NCBI RefSeq assembly: GCF_003185655.1
Contig: NZ_QHJQ01000001.1
Span: 496,001 to 560,000 of the forward strand
DNA from: Coraliomargarita sinensis
Lineage (GTDB): Bacteria; Verrucomicrobiota; Verrucomicrobiia; Opitutales; Coraliomargaritaceae
DNA length: 64,000 nucleotides
Direction: 5' to 3'
Shown: in pieces, positions 29,881 to 38,893 of the stretch
How the letters are laid out: every line of letters begins with the position of its first letter
Position numbering within the stretch: the first letter of the stretch is position 1
The notes under the pieces: model-generated
What the model saw: the letters and a program-made list of their open reading frames with translations, nothing else
What the model was told of the DNA's origin: nothing
Databases searched by the model: none
Program-made: the position numbers and the translations under genes

Positions 29881-30547
29881 AATAGCCCTTATTCGGGTCA
29901 CCACCAAGTGGTGCCACTTGTGCGCTATTTGGATCCAGGAAATCCGCCTTGTAGGGTTTGTGCATCTGCCAGCCGGCACGGTAGGGTGCGCCGTGTGCCT
30001 TCACCCAATCGGTGATCGCATTCAATACCTCGCCGTTCTCTCGCTGTGACCATTCGGGGTGGAGCCAGACCGGTCGTTCTTTCGCGTTCAGTGGCTGTGT
30101 ATATTCTTCAATCACCCCGGGTGAATCGACGATGATCTTGAATTCGTCGGCTTTGCTAAGATTTTCCGAAAGCGGCAGTTTCCATCGTTTTGGACTGAGG
30201 GTCACCCAGTCGAACTCGCCCTGAATGGGGAAAGCACCGCTCGTTTCGAGGTGGGCTTTGAGGCCGGCCTGATGCAAGGCAGCAACCAGAGGCTGGAGGT
30301 TGTGAATCGAGGGTTCGCCGCCCGTCACAATGACGAACTCTGCTTTGCTCGCGGCCGCCGCCGCGGCGAGTTCCTCCTCCGCGATACGGTTTATTCTGTC
30401 CGGAATGTAGTCCGGGTGCCAGGTGCCCGCCGAGTCGCACCAGGGGCAATGCACCGGGCAACCGAAGGTGCGAATGAAATAAGCAGCTCTCCCCGCATGA
30501 GTGCCTTCTCCTTGAAAGCTATAGAACTGTTCGTGAACCGGTAGCAT
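29879..30547 (-). CDS. queE: 7-carboxy-7-deazaguanine synthase (radical SAM)
   Basis: 222 residues from ATG 30547; a longer frame extends upstream but is non-homologous and overlaps queD. Begins [20 protein letters not shown], the family signature, with the modified radical-SAM cluster motif CPVHCPWC (CxxxCxxC) and GGEPSIHNL. It converts 6-carboxytetrahydropterin to 7-carboxy-7-deazaguanine (CDG). It is the last of the queC-queD-queE set on this strand. CDG is also the substrate class of the QueC-like QatC encoded 8 kb away. Confidence 0.95.
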   Translation of the reverse strand: MLPVHEQFYSFQGEGTHAGRAAYFIRTFGCPVHCPWCDSAGTWHPDYIPDRINRIAEEELAAAAAASKAEFVIVTGGEPSIHNLQPLVAALHQAGLKAHLETSGAFPIQGEFDWVTLSPKRWKLPLSENLSKADEFKIIVDSPGVIEEYTQPLNAKERPVWLHPEWSQRENGEVLNAITDWVKAHGAPYRAGWQMHKPYKADFLDPNSAQVAPLGGDPNKGY

Positions 30548-30572
30548 GCGAATGTGTATAATAGCAGAATAA

Positions 30573-31007
30573 TTATTCTCCTGCTGAATACTTCGCCGAA
30601 TTCTTGGAGTCTTCTTCGACCTCGACCGAGGTAATCCATGCGCGGCCATTGGTCGCTTCCTGCACCATCGGGTTGAACACTTCGTAAAGATGTTGGGCGA
30701 TGCCTTCGCAGGAACAGTTCGGGAGCACGTAGGCTTGAAACAGGTTCCCGTAGTTCTTGAGCAGCTTCTCTCTCTCCGGGTCGTTTTCGTTGAAGAGGCA
30801 GGCGTGGTCGAGATGCTTGGCAATCCACTTTTTGATATAACCAAGCTTGCCGAAATCCACGACGAAGCCGTTCGTATCCAATGCCTCGCAGGCAAAGGTC
30901 AGCGTAATCGTCCAGTTATGGCCGTGGATGAAGGCGCAGTGTCCGTCGTGCAAATGCTGACGATGGGCGAAGGGAATATCCCGGTAACTTTTCTTACAGG
31001 TGATCAT
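30573..31007 (-). CDS. queD: 6-carboxy-5,6,7,8-tetrahydropterin synthase
   Basis: 144 residues from ATG 31007. The zinc-binding histidines are in FAHRQHL and FIHGHNWT, the catalytic cysteine in the N-terminal region (NCSCEG), and [15 protein letters not shown] is the conserved core. The longer frame starting inside queC is rejected. It makes 6-carboxytetrahydropterin from dihydroneopterin triphosphate, feeding queE 25 bases downstream. Confidence 0.94.
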   Translation of the reverse strand: MITCKKSYRDIPFAHRQHLHDGHCAFIHGHNWTITLTFACEALDTNGFVVDFGKLGYIKKWIAKHLDHACLFNENDPEREKLLKNYGNLFQAYVLPNCSCEGIAQHLYEVFNPMVQEATNGRAWITSVEVEEDSKNSAKYSAGE

Positions 31008-31038
31008 CGGAAAGAAGTTAGAAGTCAGGAGATAGAAA

Positions 31039-31749
31039 TTAGATTGAAATGAGTCGCCAATTGTTGGCGCGAAGTTCCTCAACCGTCGGTGCGTGGGCTT
31101 CGTAGATTGTCGGATCGTCGATCCCCGCCAAGTCGAAGGCCTCGCGCCGTTCGATACAGGTACCGCAGCGCCCGCAGTGTTTTTCGCCGCCTTTGTAGCA
31201 GGACCAGGTCTGCTCGAAGGGCACGCCCAGTGCAGCGCCGCGCCGTACGATGTCGGCCTTGGTCCAGTCGACAAAGGGGCGGCTGAGCTCGACCTGTTTC
31301 CAGTCGCACAGGGCCATGGCCTGGGCCATGGCGTCGGCAAATTCATTGCGACAATCCGGGTAGATGGCGTGATCGCCGCTGTGGGCGGCATAGGCCACTT
31401 GCTGCGCGCCGATGGAGAGAGCATGTCCGGTGGCCAGCGCGAGCAGGATCATATTCCGGTTCGGCACCACCGTGGTTTTCATGTTCTCCTCCGTGTAGTG
31501 TCCTTCGGCTACTGCGATATCCGGGGAGGTCAGGCTGCTTCCTGAGAGGAGCGATTGGATCGAAGACAGATCGGCAATTTTGTGCGATATGCCGAGTTCG
31601 TTGCAGATCGTTGCCGCAGACTTCAGCTCACAGCCATGACGCTGGCCGTAGTTGACGGAGAGCGCTCCTAAGTCGAGGCCTGCCTGATGCAGGTCGTACA
31701 GCAAAACGGTCGAATCGAGACCGCCGGAATAGATGACGAGAGTTTTCAT
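31039..31749 (-). CDS. queC: 7-cyano-7-deazaguanine (preQ0) synthase
   Basis: 236 residues. PP-loop ATPase motif [14 protein letters not shown] at the start, [10 protein letters not shown], the VPNRNMI nucleotide region, and the zinc site at [21 protein letters not shown]. It turns CDG plus ammonia into preQ0 in two ATP-dependent steps. First gene of the queCDE operon; the preceding 150 bases to tRNA-Arg hold no obvious riboswitch that I can identify. Confidence 0.96.
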   Translation of the reverse strand: MKTLVIYSGGLDSTVLLYDLHQAGLDLGALSVNYGQRHGCELKSAATICNELGISHKIADLSSIQSLLSGSSLTSPDIAVAEGHYTEENMKTTVVPNRNMILLALATGHALSIGAQQVAYAAHSGDHAIYPDCRNEFADAMAQAMALCDWKQVELSRPFVDWTKADIVRRGAALGVPFEQTWSCYKGGEKHCGRCGTCIERREAFDLAGIDDPTIYEAHAPTVEELRANNWRLISI

Positions 31750-31902
31750 GAATTCAGTGGTTGGCCGGACGGCGTGCCCTGGGAATTCGTTAGCAGGGCG
31801 CTAGGGCAGGGCACACTGCTCGACACTTGAACGGGTGCAAGGCAAATCCGCGCTTTTCGCGTTGACCTGTTCGGGGTGCTGACGAAGCTTCGACCGCTTA
31901 AC

Positions 31903-31977
<75 letters not shown>

Positions 31978-32130
31978 TGCTTCGCTCTTCGAGCTACGCA
32001 TGGCGGAGCCAGGCAACAGGTCGAAGCTAGCGGAAGCATGCCCTGCATAGCCTGAAGGGCGACGCACGGGCAATTGGAGCGCGGAAGAGGACTCCTCTCG
32101 CCCTTGACTGCGGCTTGGCAGAGCAAGACA
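31978..32130 (+). repeat. tRNA-downstream GC-rich repeat element, copy B
   Basis: Directly after tRNA-Arg(CCG). It shares with the sequence after tRNA-Arg(CCT) the block GCATAGCCTGAAGGGCG (32045-32061, continuing to GCACGG) and CTGCGGCTTGGCAGAGC (32108-32124), but in the opposite order. No gene is present. Confidence 0.55.
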
Positions 32131-32147
32131 TTCTGAGCAGGTATTAA

Positions 32148-33071
32148 ATGATTATCATGATTTTAGGAATTTTATTCCTCTACCTGGGCGCGGAGTGCCT
32201 GGTACGGGGGAGTTCGCGGCTGGCCACACGGTTCGGAATACCGCCTCTGATCATCGGACTGACCGTCGTGGCCTTTGGGACCAGCTCCCCAGAGCTTTTG
32301 GTCAGCATTTCCGCCGTGGTTCAGGGGGCCAACGACGTGGCTGTCGGCAACGTGGTGGGCTCCAATATCTTTAATATCGCTGTTATCCTGGGGGTGACCG
32401 CCCTGATCAAGCCGCCGAGCGTCCATATTGACCTGATCCGGCGGGAGATTCCGGTGATGATACTGGTTTCCCTGCTGACTCTGGGCTTAGTCGGATTGGG
32501 CTATGTCTCGCGCCTGGCCGGTCTCAGCCTTTGTGCGGGCCTGGTCGTTTATCTCTGGCTGTCCATTCGGACAGCGAGAAAGGAGACGAAGGCCGCTGAA
32601 TTCGATCTTCCTCTCAGTCCACGGATGCCGGTGTGGCTCTGCGCGATTTTGATTGTGGCCGGTCTCTCGGTTTTGGTCTTCGGGGCGCAGTTATTCCTGA
32701 CCGGTGCGGTGAAGCTGGCGCGGGATTTCGGCTTTTCCGAGGCTGTCATCGGCCTCACCATCGTGGCTGCCGGCACCAGCCTTCCTGAGCTGGCCACGAG
32801 CGTGGTGGCGGCGATCAGGAAAGAGTCCGATGTCGCGATCGGGAATATCGTCGGGTCCAATATCTTCAACGTGCTCGGGATTCTCGGACTCACTTCGGCA
32901 ATGCTTCCGATGGAGGTTGCGGGCATCGGCCTGAGGGACGCCGGGTTTATGCTGGGCTTCGCCGTGCTCATGCTGCCCTTCGCCTTTAGCCAGCGCACCA
33001 TCTCGCGGACAGAGGGCGTCGTCTTCCTCTCAATCTACGGGGTCTACCTTTACCTTCTCTGGCCGGCTTGA
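32148..33071 (+). CDS. Calcium/sodium antiporter (CaCA family, YrbG-like)
   Basis: 307 residues with about ten membrane helices and the two inverted alpha-repeats that bind the cation: VVAFGTSSPELLVSI with VGNVVGSNIFNIAVILG (about 40-85), and IVAAGTSLPELATSV with IGNIVGSNIFNVLGILG (about 205-250). This duplication with conserved acidic Glu in each half identifies the K-independent bacterial exchangers. It is the last core-chromosome gene before the tRNA-Lys junction. Confidence 0.94.
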   Translation: MIIMILGILFLYLGAECLVRGSSRLATRFGIPPLIIGLTVVAFGTSSPELLVSISAVVQGANDVAVGNVVGSNIFNIAVILGVTALIKPPSVHIDLIRREIPVMILVSLLTLGLVGLGYVSRLAGLSLCAGLVVYLWLSIRTARKETKAAEFDLPLSPRMPVWLCAILIVAGLSVLVFGAQLFLTGAVKLARDFGFSEAVIGLTIVAAGTSLPELATSVVAAIRKESDVAIGNIVGSNIFNVLGILGLTSAMLPMEVAGIGLRDAGFMLGFAVLMLPFAFSQRTISRTEGVVFLSIYGVYLYLLWPA

Positions 33072-33072
33072 A

Positions 33073-33215
33073 CCGGACCACAGGAGGTGGCGAAGTGCGA
33101 CAGCACGTAGATGGCGTAGCCCTGCAATCAGGGCGAGAGCACCCGCCACAAAAAAGCCCACGAGTGAATTACTAGCGGGCGGGAAAGAAAGTGAGCCGTC
33201 GGGGACTCGTTCCGA
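33073..33215. repeat. GC-rich repeat (copy C) and relic of a tRNA 3' end
   Basis: The first part contains GGCGTAGCCCTGCAATCAGGGCGA (33110-33133), related to the block after both tRNA-Arg genes. The second part (33150-33215) is about 80% identical to the tRNA-Lys 3' end plus its terminator at 33289-33355, including GCCGTCGGGGACTCG (33196-33210). It is a decayed second copy of the tRNA 3' end, also on the minus strand, with its own terminator-like stem (GCCCGC / GTGGGC with T-run on the minus strand). Confidence 0.6.
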
Positions 33216-33288
33216 GCGGAGCGACAAGACCGGGTGCGGAGCAAACCGGACCACCGAAGGTGAGGGTCCCCCGAATGTGCAATAACCC

Positions 33289-33321
33289 AAAAAGAAGCCC
33301 TCGAGTCGAAAACTTGCGGGC
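33289..33321 (-). terminator. Terminator of tRNA-Lys
   Basis: On the minus strand AGCCCGCAAG pairs with CTCGAGGGCT (one mismatch) around TTTTCGA, followed by TCTTTTT. It lies 12 bases past the tRNA-Lys 3' end. Confidence 0.8.
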
Positions 33322-33332
33322 TGGGAAGAAAG

Positions 33333-33379
<47 letters not shown>

Positions 33380-33453
33380 GTAGGCCATTTTACGGATTCA
33401 TAAAGTGTTGATATACAACGGCTCGATCTTTCGGAAAATCCAATTTTTCAAAA

Positions 33454-33477
33454 AAAGTGGCTATAAAAGTGGCTATA
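33454..33477 (+). repeat. Two perfect tandem 12-mers near the element end
   Basis: AAAGTGGCTATA occurs twice in immediate succession, 75 bases inside the left junction. Short direct repeats at this position are typical arm-type binding sites of tyrosine integrases. The surrounding 33380-33690 region has no start-codon ORF; see the in-frame tail of the next gene. Confidence 0.55.
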
Positions 33478-33690
33478 CAAAATTTGATGTACCTAACGTA
33501 TTTTAGGTGTTGATTTTCGCTTCTTTTTAATCTCTAAATTCAAGGATTCGTTAAGCCACTTCAGTTGGTTGAATCCCAGCTCTTTCAAAGATCCTATCGT
33601 AGTATCATGATGAGCCAGAAGTTCTTGGATGATGAGGTGCTGATGCGAAAAATTGCTAAAGCATCTGTTTAATTTTTTGCCAGTGATGAT

Positions 33691-33939
33691 TTAATGTTCT
33701 GTATCTTTGATGGAGGAGGGGTCGTTGCCGGGAGCAATTGTGTCCTTACTGCGAATACGTCCGTCTAGTCCCATAGTTGTCAACTCACCGCCTCCTTGGT
33801 TTTTAAGGTTTTGGCGAGCAGCTTGCTCCGCTTCTCGTTGAGTTTTGTGGACCGAAGACGCTCGATCTGAATCGTTCCGCTTGTTCCTCCACCTGCCGTC
33901 ATCTCCTTTATATACTGATCTATCTTGTGGTTTAGTCAT
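33691..33939 (-). CDS. DUF2188 family protein
   Basis: 82 residues. The DUF2188 pattern is clear: an N-terminal strand pair with GRWRNKRN, the HKTQREAEQAARQNLKNQGG helix, and the C-terminal ELTTMGLDGRIRSKDTI. Such small proteins are frequent in mobile and defence contexts, but have no established biochemical role. After its TAA the same frame stays open for another 65 codons (down to 33493), a sequence with normal protein-like composition (for example ELLAHHDTTIGSLKELGF), so either the gene was once longer or the tail is a decayed neighbour. Confidence 0.8.
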   Translation of the reverse strand: MTKPQDRSVYKGDDGRWRNKRNDSDRASSVHKTQREAEQAARQNLKNQGGGELTTMGLDGRIRSKDTIAPGNDPSSIKDTEH

Positions 33940-33998
33940 ATTTTTACCTTTCCCTATGTATAATCATTAATTGCTGCCAAATTACCGTATTGCTTTAT

Positions 33999-34015
33999 GT
34001 ATTTCATTAAAATAC
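33999..34015 (+). promoter_or_regulatory. Imperfect palindrome upstream of the HigA-fused gene (possible operator)
   Basis: GTATTTCATTAAAATAC is a near-perfect inverted repeat in the AT-rich 119-base leader of the 1355-codon gene, whose N-terminal domain is of the autoregulatory HigA type. An operator role is inferred from position only. Confidence 0.35.
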
Positions 34016-34058
34016 AAATAAAATTGAAAAATGTATTGTGTAGCGCGACAATAACAAA

Positions 34059-37000
34059 ATGCCTACGAAATCAGAAAATTTGCACCCCGGAATTTACATA
34101 AAAGAGTCTCTTTGGCCTGAGAATCTGACAGTGACTGACGCAGCTGAACGTATGCAGGTAGGCCGACCAGCCCTATCCAATCTTCTAAATGGCAATTCAT
34201 CGCTGTCATTAGAAATGGCCGTTCGCCTGGAAATATTACTTGGGCGCAACGTGGTAACGCATCAGCAGTTATTAAAAATGCAGAGTGAGTTCGACCAAGG
34301 ACAAATAGAAGATATCAGCTCTTTTACCGGGGTTAGGGCGTACGTAGAGAGTCCATCCTTAATTCGAGCTACGCATCTTGAGGACTGGTTTCGGGCTAGC
34401 GTTGATAGACGGAGTAAATTCCCGGCATTTTTGAGGCATCTAGTCTACACAACGGGTATCCAACTTATTAAAGTTGATTTTCCGGCTTACGATGAATCCC
34501 AGAGGCATGGGTGGGATGGAGAAATTGAAGCTGGTAAAGCCAATCCCTGGATTCCTGAAGGTTATTCAGGATGGGAATTCGGCACGACCGAGGATTACGA
34601 AAAGAAGGTTAATGACGACTACAATAACAGGCTCAAATTAACGGCCAAGGAGAGGAAAAACATCACGTTTGTTTTTGTTACTCCGTTTCGATGGGCAGGA
34701 GCTAAGAAATGGGCCGAATCGAAACGCAAAACTAAACAATGGAAAGATGTGCGCGTTTATGATGCAAACGCATTAGAGCAGTGGCTTGAGCAATCCATTG
34801 CAACACAGGCTTGGATTGGTGAGCAAATGGGAACTCATTTGCCCGATATCTCTACATTAGAGGACGAGTGGCGAAAGTGGGTTTGCGACACAAAACTTTC
34901 CACCGACTTATACTCAGAAGCTGTAGAGATGTGTTCGGGTAAGCTTAGTGAGTGGTTGGAAGAATCACCAGACAAGCCGTTTAGAATTGAAGCAAGGTCA
35001 ATAGAAGAGGGGTTATCATTTTTATACGCCTTACTCGAATCTATGGGCGATGGATATAATCAAAAAGGTATTGTGGCTCGCTCACCTGAAGCTGTCAGTA
35101 AGCTTAAACCTCGAACTTTGGCGAACTTCATTCCAGTTCTATGCAGCTCAGCGGAAAAGGTTATCAGCGACCTGAGCACTAAGCAGCACACTTTTGTTAT
35201 AGGACAAACTGGAACCACCTCTGCAGTATCTTCTTTCTCTTTAAAGCGTCCCACGCACGAGCCACTAAAGAAGGCCCTAGTAACCGCAGGCATAGATAGC
35301 CTTGATGCAGATGATCTCATACGCAAATCAGGCCGTTCACCTACAATTTTGCGCAGATTGCTAACTGAAAATCCTGCAATCAAAGTCCCAAGCTGGGAAG
35401 ATTCTAAATCAGTAAGCTCCAACCTTCCTATGTTTGCCTTGATTGGAAAATGGAATGCATCATGTGATGCCGACAGAGAAATCTTACGCTATCTATATCA
35501 GGCGGATGACTACGACACCATAGAGCAAACGTTCAACCAGATATTATCATTACCCGACAGTCCTTTGTGGAGAGTGTCGAGTAGTTGTGGTGTAGTTTCA
35601 AAAATTGACGCTCTATTTGCGGTAAGAGATTCAGTCACAGAAGGCCAGATTAAGAATTTTTTCTTTATCGCAGAGCTTGTTCTATCAGAGGAAGACCCCT
35701 CATTAGATTTGCCCGAAGAGGACAGATGGATGGCTGCAGTATATAAAAAAGTAAGGCAGCATTCAGATCCCATCAGAAAGAGCATATGTGACACATTAGT
35801 TTTATTATCTGTAGTCGGAGAGGAGTTTTTTGGAGAAAGGCTTAGCCTAAATGTTCAGGGCCAAATTAATCATTTAATATCACGGCTATTAGAACCTTTC
35901 GATGAAGCCAAATGGTTAAATCACAATGACCATTTACCCGAGTTTGCCGAAGCCGCACCGGACATGTTCTTAGAAATTCTTGATGAGGACTTAAAGAGTG
36001 ATAACCCAAAATTATTTTCGATCATGCAACCGGTCAATGGAGGTATCACAGGAGGAAGATGCTACCGGACTGGCTTGCTGTGGGGTCTGGAAGCAATAGC
36101 ATGGAGACCCGATCGCTTGATTCACGTCACAAAGGTCTTGGCTGAGCTATCTAAGATCGAACTTGATGATAACTGGTTGAATAAGCCGATTAATTCACTC
36201 AAAGGAATACTATGTTCTTGGATGCCCCAAACTGCTGCCAAACTGGAAGAACGAACAAAGGTTCTAAAATACTTATGCAAAAAGTATCCACTTATTGGTT
36301 GGGAGCTATGCATCGAGCAGTTTACCCCCGGCACTCGAATGGGTGATTATTCCTATCGCCCTCACTGGAGAGAGGATGCTAAGGGTGTTGGTGAACCACT
36401 GAAGGATGGAAGAGAACGTATAGAGTTTGAAATTGCTGCCGTTGAGCTAGCATTAAACTGGCCTGTTCACTCAGCGCAAACACTGGGTGATCTGATTGAA
36501 AGACTTCAAGTTTTAGGGGATGATTACAGAACAAGAGTCTGGGAGAAAGTTACTGCTTGGATTAGCTCTTCTCCAAGCGAAGAAGGAAAGGCAGAACTTA
36601 GAGAGAGAATCCGGAGATACGCGCTTACACGACGGGGAGTTAAACATTTACAGAAAGAGCTCAGAAATGAGGCTAAACATGCATATAAAGCTCTAGAACC
36701 TAGGGATTTGCTTATTAAACATAGCTGGCTGTTTAAAGATCATTGGTTGGTTGAAAGTATTGAGGAGATCGAGGAAGAAATTGATTACGATGAGCGAGAA
36801 AAGCGGGTTAGGGCCCTTAGAGTTGAAGCTCTTAAAGAGGTGTATCTTGAATTAGGGCAAGATGGTCTAACTAAGCTTATTTCAGATAGCGGGGCCACTT
36901 ATCTGGTTGGTAGATTATTGCCGGGGGCTATTCTTGATCAACCTACTAGTCTATCCCTGCTTGTTGAGTTAATCCAGAAGCTGGAGACCGACCCTGATTA

Positions 37001-38126
37001 TAAGCAGTGCATACAAGGCATTCTAGAGACTGCTCTGTATTTGGATTGGGAAGATTTCATGCCAGCAGCAATCAACCGGATGAGAGAGTTGCATTTTGAT
37101 GATTCACTAATCGAAACGTTAATAGGGCTATGCCCATTCAATCCAAAAGCTTGGGGAATTATTGAGGATTTAGGCGATGAAACAAAATGCAAATATTGGA
37201 AGAGAGTTAGCCCGTGCTGGGTTGGCGATGATAAAAAGGTCGTGGATAAACTAGTCAAAGAACTACTTAATGTTGGTCGACCAAGTGCCATAATCCAAGT
37301 TGTCCATCATCGCTGGGAGCATTTGAGTTCTAGAAACATCCAGAAGACACTCAAATCATATGCCTCGACGAATGAGGAAGCCTCCTACAAGCCTCAAGAG
37401 TATGAAATTCTTAGCGCATTAAAGCTACTTCACTCTAGGGCAGATCTAAGCTTAGATGACCTTGCGGCTCTTGAATTCCAGTTTTTAGGAGCCCTCAGGT
37501 ATAGTGAATACGAATTCCCTAATCTAGGTGAACATATCAGTCGGTCGCCTGAATTCTTTTCACAGGTTATAGCTTTACAATACAAGCGAGCAGAGGGTAA
37601 GGCAGATCCAGATGGCTTCTTTCTGCATAAGCTAGATAACCGCGAGGACTTAGCTCACGCAGCATACACATTGCTTGGCAATATAAAGAAAGTTCCAGGC
37701 ACGATGCCATCAGGGGAAATTCATCAAGAACGTTTACTTGAGTGGATTACGGAAACTCGAAAAATCTGTTCTGATTACGGACGACTTGTTGTAGCCGATC
37801 ATCATATCGGACGATTGCTAACTCATGCTCCGCATGGCTCTGACGGAGTTTGGCCGTGTGAACCGGTTCGAGAAGTACTGGAAGAGGTAGCTGCCAAGGA
37901 AATCGCGGCTGGCATTAAACTTGGATTTATGAACTCAAAGGGTGTTCGTGAAGTCGTTGCTGGGATGAAGGAGGATTGTGAAGAGTCAGAAAAGTTTATG
38001 CAGTGGTCTCATGAAATTGCTTTTGAACACCCTTACGTCTCTAAATTACTTAAAGATATAGCGGAAGATTACCTAAGCACTGCAAACTCATGGGAGAAAC
38101 GTCGGAGGTTAGATGACTTTGAATAG
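34059..38126 (+). CDS. Giant protein: HigA-like antitoxin HTH fused to nuclease-like and helical domains (putative defence protein)
   Basis: 1355 residues. Residues 8-80 are a HigA-family helix-turn-helix antitoxin (HPGIYIKESLW, the recognition helix VGRPALSNLLNG, then ARLEILLG-type helix and QSEFD). Residues 105-260 have the look of a PD-(D/E)XK nuclease: RHGWDGEIEAG (Asp153), SGWEFG (Glu173), then ITFVFVTPFRW, and VYDANALEQWLEQS. Residues 330-480 hold an alpha/beta region (FIPVLCSS, HTFVIGQTG) that may be a decayed STAND/NTPase fold, without a canonical P-loop. The remaining 850 residues are helical, with no named domain. It is AT-rich compared with the core genes, convergent with qatD (41 bases), and lies in a defence cluster. 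Function is not established; a single-chain toxin-antitoxin-like defence effector is my inference. Confidence 0.7.
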   Translation: MPTKSENLHPGIYIKESLWPENLTVTDAAERMQVGRPALSNLLNGNSSLSLEMAVRLEILLGRNVVTHQQLLKMQSEFDQGQIEDISSFTGVRAYVESPSLIRATHLEDWFRASVDRRSKFPAFLRHLVYTTGIQLIKVDFPAYDESQRHGWDGEIEAGKANPWIPEGYSGWEFGTTEDYEKKVNDDYNNRLKLTAKERKNITFVFVTPFRWAGAKKWAESKRKTKQWKDVRVYDANALEQWLEQSIATQAWIGEQMGTHLPDISTLEDEWRKWVCDTKLSTDLYSEAVEMCSGKLSEWLEESPDKPFRIEARSIEEGLSFLYALLESMGDGYNQKGIVARSPEAVSKLKPRTLANFIPVLCSSAEKVISDLSTKQHTFVIGQTGTTSAVSSFSLKRPTHEPLKKALVTAGIDSLDADDLIRKSGRSPTILRRLLTENPAIKVPSWEDSKSVSSNLPMFALIGKWNASCDADREILRYLYQADDYDTIEQTFNQILSLPDSPLWRVSSSCGVVSKIDALFAVRDSVTEGQIKNFFFIAELVLSEEDPSLDLPEEDRWMAAVYKKVRQHSDPIRKSICDTLVLLSVVGEEFFGERLSLNVQGQINHLISRLLEPFDEAKWLNHNDHLPEFAEAAPDMFLEILDEDLKSDNPKLFSIMQPVNGGITGGRCYRTGLLWGLEAIAWRPDRLIHVTKVLAELSKIELDDNWLNKPINSLKGILCSWMPQTAAKLEERTKVLKYLCKKYPLIGWELCIEQFTPGTRMGDYSYRPHWREDAKGVGEPLKDGRERIEFEIAAVELALNWPVHSAQTLGDLIERLQVLGDDYRTRVWEKVTAWISSSPSEEGKAELRERIRRYALTRRGVKHLQKELRNEAKHAYKALEPRDLLIKHSWLFKDHWLVESIEEIEEEIDYDEREKRVRALRVEALKEVYLELGQDGLTKLISDSGATYLVGRLLPGAILDQPTSLSLLVELIQKLETDPDYKQCIQGILETALYLDWEDFMPAAINRMRELHFDDSLIETLIGLCPFNPKAWGIIEDLGDETKCKYWKRVSPCWVGDDKKVVDKLVKELLNVGRPSAIIQVVHHRWEHLSSRNIQKTLKSYASTNEEASYKPQEYEILSALKLLHSRADLSLDDLAALEFQFLGALRYSEYEFPNLGEHISRSPEFFSQVIALQYKRAEGKADPDGFFLHKLDNREDLAHAAYTLLGNIKKVPGTMPSGEIHQERLLEWITETRKICSDYGRLVVADHHIGRLLTHAPHGSDGVWPCEPVREVLEEVAAKEIAAGIKLGFMNSKGVREVVAGMKEDCEESEKFMQWSHEIAFEHPYVSKLLKDIAEDYLSTANSWEKRRRLDDFE

Positions 38127-38167
38127 TCTGAAGAAGGCCAACTGTTTAGACATAGACATCTAATGCT

Positions 38168-38893
38168 TTAGTTCTTTGAAGCCCTCTTAAAGTTTTCTTC
38201 TAGTATGTAATCAACCTCGCCCAAGCCTAGCTGGTGCTTGACTGCAATCGCTTGATAAACGTCCATTACCCCAAGTGGAGCGCATGGCTTACGGTTACGC
38301 TTCGCATATGGGCCATCCGACTCAGCTAGTAGATGGGGGAGTGGAACAATTTCTAGTATTCTTTTGCCCTTTTGGGTGTCTAACATTGCAGGGTTGATCG
38401 AAATGAAATGCCCAGCAGACACTATATCTTCCAAAACTCGGATGCCACCTGAATACCAGTGGAAGCAAGCCCTGCTTATATCATGATGTTGTAGCCCTTC
38501 CAAAACTTCTTTCTCCGCCCCTCGACTGTGCAGCGTAATGAACGAGGGTGATTCCCGTAACGCGCTCAATACATAGTCAAAGACCTCTTCCTGCTGTTGA
38601 TGCGTGGGCGATCCTGCTTTCGAAAAGTCCAATCCTATCTCCCCAATATATTTAGTCTGGCCTGCATATTTCCTAAAGGTTCTCAACTCTGTAGGATTCG
38701 AAGTGGCACTGAGCGGATGAAAGCCAAGGGCAGGAAACACATGCTCAGAATTCGCAAGGTGCGGAAGAGCCATTTCATAATGACTTGGAAGGTTTGTCAC
38801 AGCGATAACTTTAATGTTGGCTGACTCACACTCATTGACAAGGGCTTCAGGGGCCGGGAAGCGGTCGATATGACAATGGGTATCAATCAACAT
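38168..38893 (-). CDS. qatD: QatD: TatD-family metal-dependent hydrolase
   Basis: 241 residues from ATG 38893 (MLIDTHCHIDRFP), chosen because TatD proteins start at the HxH metal motif; it overlaps the end of qatC by 7 bases. Metal ligands appear as THCHID, GEIGLDF (Glu), LHSRGAEKE (His), FHWYSG (His) and AESDGPY (Asp). TatD enzymes are 3'-5' DNases. Last gene of the qatABCD anti-phage operon, whose gene content and order here (A-B-C-D) match the described system. Confidence 0.9.
   Translation of the reverse strand: MLIDTHCHIDRFPAPEALVNECESANIKVIAVTNLPSHYEMALPHLANSEHVFPALGFHPLSATSNPTELRTFRKYAGQTKYIGEIGLDFSKAGSPTHQQQEEVFDYVLSALRESPSFITLHSRGAEKEVLEGLQHHDISRACFHWYSGGIRVLEDIVSAGHFISINPAMLDTQKGKRILEIVPLPHLLAESDGPYAKRNRKPCAPLGVMDVYQAIAVKHQLGLGEVDYILEENFKRASKN

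Noticed and set aside
30548..31424. Longer frames extending queE and queD upstream
   Set aside because: The added parts overlap the neighbouring que genes in other frames and are not part of the enzyme families.
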